Below, piece by piece: positions 60,387-64,000 of a stretch of 64,000 bases of DNA; position 1 is the stretch's first letter; each line of letters opens with the position of its first letter. The stretch spans positions 372,001-436,000 of the forward strand of contig NZ_PCPT01000001.1 of the NCBI RefSeq assembly GCF_002975435.1, written 5' to 3'. Below the pieces are notes generated by a model. It was not told where the DNA came from, made no database searches, and saw only the letters and a list, made by a program, of their open reading frames with translations. A program made the position numbers and the translations under genes. This stretch comes from Arthrobacter sp. MYb227. Lineage in GTDB: Bacteria > Actinomycetota > Actinomycetes > Actinomycetales > Micrococcaceae.

Positions 60387-61217
60387 CTACGCCAGGATGG
60401 GAGATGGAGTCACACCAAATGGTGCAAGACCAGCGACTCCTCCATCGTGGGCGGTAAGAACCCAAATGCCACCCATGTGAACCGCAACGCTATGCTCCCA
60501 CTGCGAGGCGTGCTGGCCATCAACAGTGACAACTGTCCAGTCATCTTCCAGAATGCGGGTTTCAAGGTCTCCACGCACCAGCATCGGCTCGATGGCCAGA
60601 CACAGGCCCGGCTTCACGCGCGGACCACGGTGTGAGGTGCGGTAGTTCAACACGTCGGGTGCCTGGTGCATTTCCGAACCAATGCCGTGACCCACGTAGT
60701 CTTCCAAGATGCCCAGCGGTGCACCGGGAACCGAAGAAACAAAATCATCGATGGCTTCACCGATCTGCCCGACGAAACGTGCGTTGGCCAGCGCAGCGAT
60801 CCCGCGCCACATGGCTTCCTGGGTGACATCGGACAGACGCTGGTCTTCGGGGTCCGCGGTGCCCATGATGACGGTGCGCGCCGAGTCGGCATGCCAGCCA
60901 TCAACAATTGCACCACCATCAATCTTCAGCACGTCCCCGTCCTTTAAGACATAGTCGCTGGGGAAGCCGTGAACAACTTCTTCATTCACCGAGGCACAGA
61001 TGGTTGCGGGGAAGCCGTGATATCCCTTGAAGTTGGATTTGGCACCGTGACGTTCAAGCACCGCGGCAAACACCGAATCAACGTGTGCGGTGGTGGCACC
61101 GATCTGCGCTGCAGCTACCGCCTCGTCAAGTGCTTCGGCAAGAACCAAGCCTGCTTCACGCATCTTGAGGATCTGCGAATTTGTCTTGTATTCAATTTTG
61201 GGTTGGCCGAACGCCAT
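60387..61217 (-). CDS. map: Type I methionine aminopeptidase
   Basis: Map removes the initiator methionine from nascent proteins. The 276-residue protein has the pita-bread fold with metal ligands in KIDGGAIVDGWHADSART, GHGIGSEMHQAPDVLNY and LCLAIEPML. It begins with MAFGQPKIEYKTNSQILKMREAG-type sequence (first 20 residues diagnostic). It lies between adk and infA, with hairpins on both sides. Confidence 0.97.
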   Translation of the reverse strand: MAFGQPKIEYKTNSQILKMREAGLVLAEALDEAVAAAQIGATTAHVDSVFAAVLERHGAKSNFKGYHGFPATICASVNEEVVHGFPSDYVLKDGDVLKIDGGAIVDGWHADSARTVIMGTADPEDQRLSDVTQEAMWRGIAALANARFVGQIGEAIDDFVSSVPGAPLGILEDYVGHGIGSEMHQAPDVLNYRTSHRGPRVKPGLCLAIEPMLVRGDLETRILEDDWTVVTVDGQHASQWEHSVAVHMGGIWVLTAHDGGVAGLAPFGVTPSPILA

Positions 61218-61264
61218 GGTGAATTGTCCCTTCCGAAGACTGATTACCCCTATTATCGCAAAAA

Positions 61265-61301
61265 CCGTGGGGTACTGCGCATTATGCGCTGTACCCCACG
61301 G
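61265..61301 (-). terminator. Intrinsic terminator between adk and map
   Basis: Eleven-nt perfect stem (61265-61275 with 61291-61301), an inner GCGCA/TGCGC pairing, and UUUUU directly after it on the minus strand (61260-61264). It is 22 nt past the adk stop and 48 nt ahead of map: the most canonical terminator of the window. Confidence 0.88.
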
Positions 61302-61322
61302 CTTTAAGCGTGTGAGATTGCT

Positions 61323-61895
61323 CTAGACGTTCTGGCCTAGCGCCGCAAGTACACGATCGGTGACCTCATCGATTCCACCAATTCCGTCCACCAGACGCAC
61401 GATGCCGCGCTCCTGGAAGCGGTTGACAACGATTGCGGTTTCCTGGTGGTACAGGCTCAGACGGTGGCGGATGACCTCTTCTGTGTCATCGGCACGGCCT
61501 TCGATTTCGGCGCGCTTGAGCAGGCGTACAACCAGCTCTTCGTCGTCGGCGGTCAGCTGCAGTACAGCATCAAGCTGCACTCCGGCATCGGCCAGGATTG
61601 AATCCAACTCATCGACCTGTGCGCTGGTGCGCGGGTAGCCATCGAGCAGGAAGCCGTCAGCGACGTCCTGCTGAGCCAGGCGGTCGCGCACCATGGAGTT
61701 GGTGACCGAGTCCGGAACGAAGTTGCCAGCATCGATGTACTTCTTGGCCTCAACACCAAGGGGCGTTCCACCCTTGACGTTTGCACGGAAGATATCACCG
61801 GTGGAGATGGCCACAACATTGAGGCGCTCGGAGATGCGTACCGCCTGGGTGCCTTTACCGGCGCCGGGTGGTCCAATGATCAACAGTCTTGTCAT
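61323..61895 (-). CDS. adk: Adenylate kinase
   Basis: Adk equilibrates AMP, ADP and ATP. The 190-residue protein has the P-loop GPPGAGKGTQ at 7-16, the NMP-binding STGDIFRANV and the DGYPRTSAQ motif. It is the short-lid type without a zinc finger, common in actinobacteria. It overlaps secY by 4 nt (ATGA). Confidence 0.97.
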   Translation of the reverse strand: MTRLLIIGPPGAGKGTQAVRISERLNVVAISTGDIFRANVKGGTPLGVEAKKYIDAGNFVPDSVTNSMVRDRLAQQDVADGFLLDGYPRTSAQVDELDSILADAGVQLDAVLQLTADDEELVVRLLKRAEIEGRADDTEEVIRHRLSLYHQETAIVVNRFQERGIVRLVDGIGGIDEVTDRVLAALGQNV

Positions 61896-63196
61896 CGCAG
61901 AAGTCCTTCGTAGTGTCGCTGCTGCATTTGCGCGTTGATTTGCTTGACGGTTTCAAGACCCACACCAACCATGATGAGGATCGAGGTTCCACCAAACGGG
62001 AAGTTCTGATCGGCGTTGAAGAGCACAAAGGCGATCAACGGGATCAGGGCCACGAATGCCAGATAGAGGGCACCGGGGAATGTGATGCGGCTCAGTACGT
62101 ATTCAAGGTACTGAACCGTTGGGCGTCCTGCACGGATACCCGGGATGAAGCCACCGTACTGCTTCATGTTGTCTGCAACCTCTGTTGGGTTGAACGTGAT
62201 AGCAACGTAGAAGTAGGTGAAGCCGATGATCAGCAGCGTGTACACGGCCATGTACAACGGTGACGAACCGGAGAAGTTAGTGGAGATCCACAGCGCCCAA
62301 CCCGGAAGTGTTCCGTCCTGGCGGGTGTTGAACTGCACCAGCATGCTTGGCAGCGCCAGCATCGAGGATGCGAAGATCACCGGGATCACACCGGCCATGT
62401 TGACCTTGATCGGGATATAGGTGGAGGTTCCGCCGACGGTACGTCGTCCCACCATACGCTTGGCGTACTGCACCGGGATACGGCGCTGAGACTGCTCAAC
62501 GAAGACCACCAGGGCAATAACGGCGAGGCCCACCAGGATCACCCCGAGGAAAGTTCCCCAACCCTGGGAGCGCAGGATGGCTCCCATGGATACCGGGAAG
62601 CCCGAAGCGATCGAAACGAAGATCAGCAGTGACATACCGTTGCCGATGCCGCGTTCGGTGGCCAGTTCGCCCATCCACATGATCAGACCGGTGCCGGCCG
62701 TCAGTGTGATGATCATCAGCAAGATGACCATGATCGATTGGTCCGGGACGATTGGTAGCTGACACGAGGGGAAGAGCATTCCGCTGCGAGCCAACGAGAC
62801 AAGCGTTGTTGCTTGGAGCAGACCCAGTGCGATGGTGAGATAGCGGGTGTACTGCGTCAGGATTGCCTGGCCAGCTTGGCCTTCCTTATGCAGTTCCTCA
62901 AAGCGTGGAATAACTACACGTAGCAACTGCACAATAATCGAGGCAGTAATGTAGGGCATGATACCCATGGCAAAGATCGAAACCTGCAGCAAGGCACCGC
63001 CACTGAAGAGGTTTACGAATTGGTAGAGACCGCCGCTTGTGTTGCCGGCGGCAAGACACTGCTGAACGTTCGTGTAATCCACTCCGGGTGCAGGAATGTA
63101 AACACCTACGCGGTAGATCGCGATAATGGCGAGCGTGAACAACAACTTGCGTCGCAGGTCAGGCGTCCGGAATACCCGGGCTATGGCGCTGAACAA
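61892..63196 (-). CDS. secY: Protein translocase subunit SecY, TTG start
   Basis: SecY is the channel of the Sec translocon. The 434-residue protein has ten hydrophobic segments, GVDYTNVQQCL near residues 38-48 and the cytoplasmic loop PVQYAKRMVGRRTVGGTSTY. The only sensible start is TTG at 63196 preceded by AGGAGG. It lies between rplO and adk, as in most bacteria. Confidence 0.97.
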   Translation of the reverse strand: MFSAIARVFRTPDLRRKLLFTLAIIAIYRVGVYIPAPGVDYTNVQQCLAAGNTSGGLYQFVNLFSGGALLQVSIFAMGIMPYITASIIVQLLRVVIPRFEELHKEGQAGQAILTQYTRYLTIALGLLQATTLVSLARSGMLFPSCQLPIVPDQSIMVILLMIITLTAGTGLIMWMGELATERGIGNGMSLLIFVSIASGFPVSMGAILRSQGWGTFLGVILVGLAVIALVVFVEQSQRRIPVQYAKRMVGRRTVGGTSTYIPIKVNMAGVIPVIFASSMLALPSMLVQFNTRQDGTLPGWALWISTNFSGSSPLYMAVYTLLIIGFTYFYVAITFNPTEVADNMKQYGGFIPGIRAGRPTVQYLEYVLSRITFPGALYLAFVALIPLIAFVLFNADQNFPFGGTSILIMVGVGLETVKQINAQMQQRHYEGLLR

Positions 63197-63403
63197 GCGT
63201 CCTCCTGAATGGTGATGGCCGGGATACCCGGAGATGACCTATCGATTCTACCGGGTGACTAGCGTTACTAACCAAATACGCCGCGGTAAAAAGTTCTCTG
63301 AAAGACGAACCGATCGATATTTTCGGTTCGAATTCACGCATTATTCCCACAATTTGTGGTGGTGCAATGCAAAGTTGGGGAAATATGTGTGTAAGTACAA
63401 GAA

Positions 63404-63449
63404 AGAGGGGTCTCAAGGAATTCGTTACCGAATCCCCCGAAACCCCTCT
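63404..63449 (-). terminator. Hairpin after rplO
   Basis: Stem AGAGGGGT (63404-63411) with ACCCCTCT (63442-63449), with additional partial pairing inside; the minus strand then reads TTTCTTGTAC. It is 33 nt past the rplO stop, between rplO and secY; secY would then need its own promoter within 63197-63400. Confidence 0.7.
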
Positions 63450-63481
63450 GACTTTAGCTATGTGATCAGATGACCTTTAGC

Positions 63482-63937
63482 TTAGAGCTCTACAGCCGAA
63501 CCGCCGGCAGCAGCGATCTTCTCTGCTGCGGAGGACGAGAAAGCGTTAACCTTCACGTCAACCTTGACGGTGAGCTCTCCCGAGCCAAGGACCTTGACTG
63601 GCTCGTTCTTACGAACGGCGCCCTTCGCGATCAGTGCCTCTACGGTGACCTCGCCACCTTCCGGGAACAGTTCCGAGATCTTGTCCAGGTTTACAACCTG
63701 GTACTCGACGCGGAACGGGTTCTTGAAGCCGCGAAGCTTCGGAAGGCGCATGTGCAACGGCAGCTGGCCGCCGGCGAAGCCGGCCTTGACCTGGTAGCGT
63801 GCCTTGGTGCCCTTGGTACCGCGACCAGCGGTCTTACCCTTGGATGCCTCACCACGACCCACACGGGTCTTGGCCTTCTTGGCACCTTCGGCTGGACGCA
63901 GGTGGTGAACCTTCAATGCGTTGTCTTTTTCAGCCAT
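63482..63937 (-). CDS. rplO: 50S ribosomal protein L15 (uL15)
   Basis: uL15 is a 50S assembly protein. The 151-residue product has the basic, Gly-rich N-terminus with [20 protein letters not shown] and [19 protein letters not shown], then [19 protein letters not shown] and a C-terminal beta domain. It lies between rpmD and secY. Confidence 0.97.
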   Translation of the reverse strand: MAEKDNALKVHHLRPAEGAKKAKTRVGRGEASKGKTAGRGTKGTKARYQVKAGFAGGQLPLHMRLPKLRGFKNPFRVEYQVVNLDKISELFPEGGEVTVEALIAKGAVRKNEPVKVLGSGELTVKVDVKVNAFSSSAAEKIAAAGGSAVEL

Positions 63938-63939
63938 GA

Positions 63940-64000
63940 TTACTTCGCCTCCTCAACCTTTACGAGGTGCGGAACCGTGTTGACCATGCCTACGGTGACG
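63940..64000 (-). CDS. rpmD: 50S ribosomal protein L30 (uL30), C-terminal end only
   Basis: The last 19 residues are visible, reading [19 protein letters not shown] before the stop at 63940-63942. The [11 protein letters not shown] ending is that of bacterial uL30, and its place just upstream of rplO is standard. The 5' part lies outside the window. Confidence 0.9.
   Translation of the reverse strand, partial: VTVGMVNTVPHLVKVEEAK

Overview
The window looks like chromosomal DNA from a moderately high-GC Gram-positive actinobacterium, most likely of the Micrococcaceae (Arthrobacter and relatives). Supporting signs are many GTG and TTG starts, acidic tails on ribosomal proteins S9 and L17, a mycothiol-transferase-like DinB protein, large LuxR-type ATPase regulators, a sortase-type LAxTG anchor and the gene neighbourhood truA / rplM-rpsI-glmM / coaA / glmS / acpS / nnr / alr-tsaEBD. 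I do not claim a genus. No tRNA, rRNA, CRISPR array, prophage or insertion sequence was seen.

Positions 1-26825 hold a flagellar cluster. Most of it is on the minus strand, read from high to low coordinate: fliA; fliC; fliD-fliS-fliT-like; flgB-flgC-fliEFGHIJ-(NlpC/P60 hydrolase)-fliK-flgD-flgE; flbD-motAB-fliMNOPQR-flhB-flhA (flhA is cut by the window edge). A divergent plus-strand unit carries flgN-flgK-flgL-fliW. Four transcription units start with the same element: TAAC, exactly 15 nt, then a G(C/T)CGA(T/C)(A/T)G box. This matches a sigma-28 (FliA) promoter and implies one regulon driven by the fliA gene in the window. The flagellin mRNA leader carries a hairpin with GGA in its loop and a second GGA in the Shine-Dalgarno sequence, the layout expected for CsrA/FliW control. 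fliW is present but csrA is not.

Positions 26874-43611 hold housekeeping genes: a methyltransferase, a glutamate-cysteine-ligase-like enzyme, the alr-tsaE-tsaB-rimI-tsaD operon (cell wall alanine and tRNA t6A), mscL, coaA, glmS, a DinB protein, acpS, nnrED, a UDP-glucose dehydrogenase, glmM and rpsI (with rplM just beyond, 43648-44091). glmS, glmM and ugd feed sugar-nucleotide and wall synthesis.

Positions 44574-55456 are accessory in character and sit between the ribosomal blocks rplM-rpsI and truA-rplQ. A surface locus encodes a vWA adhesin, two proteins with SipW/TasA-type signal peptides, a SipW-like signal peptidase with Ser/His catalytic residues, and a proline-rich LAQTG-anchored protein. 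Next to it lie two overlapping genes for large LuxR-family regulators. One has an intact P-loop; in the other the P-loop is degenerate.

Positions 55619-64000 are the truA-rplQ-rpoA-rpsK-rpsM-rpmJ-infA-map-adk-secY-rplO-rpmD block (minus strand, rpmD cut by the edge). It is punctuated by several strong hairpins, including a canonical terminator between adk and map.
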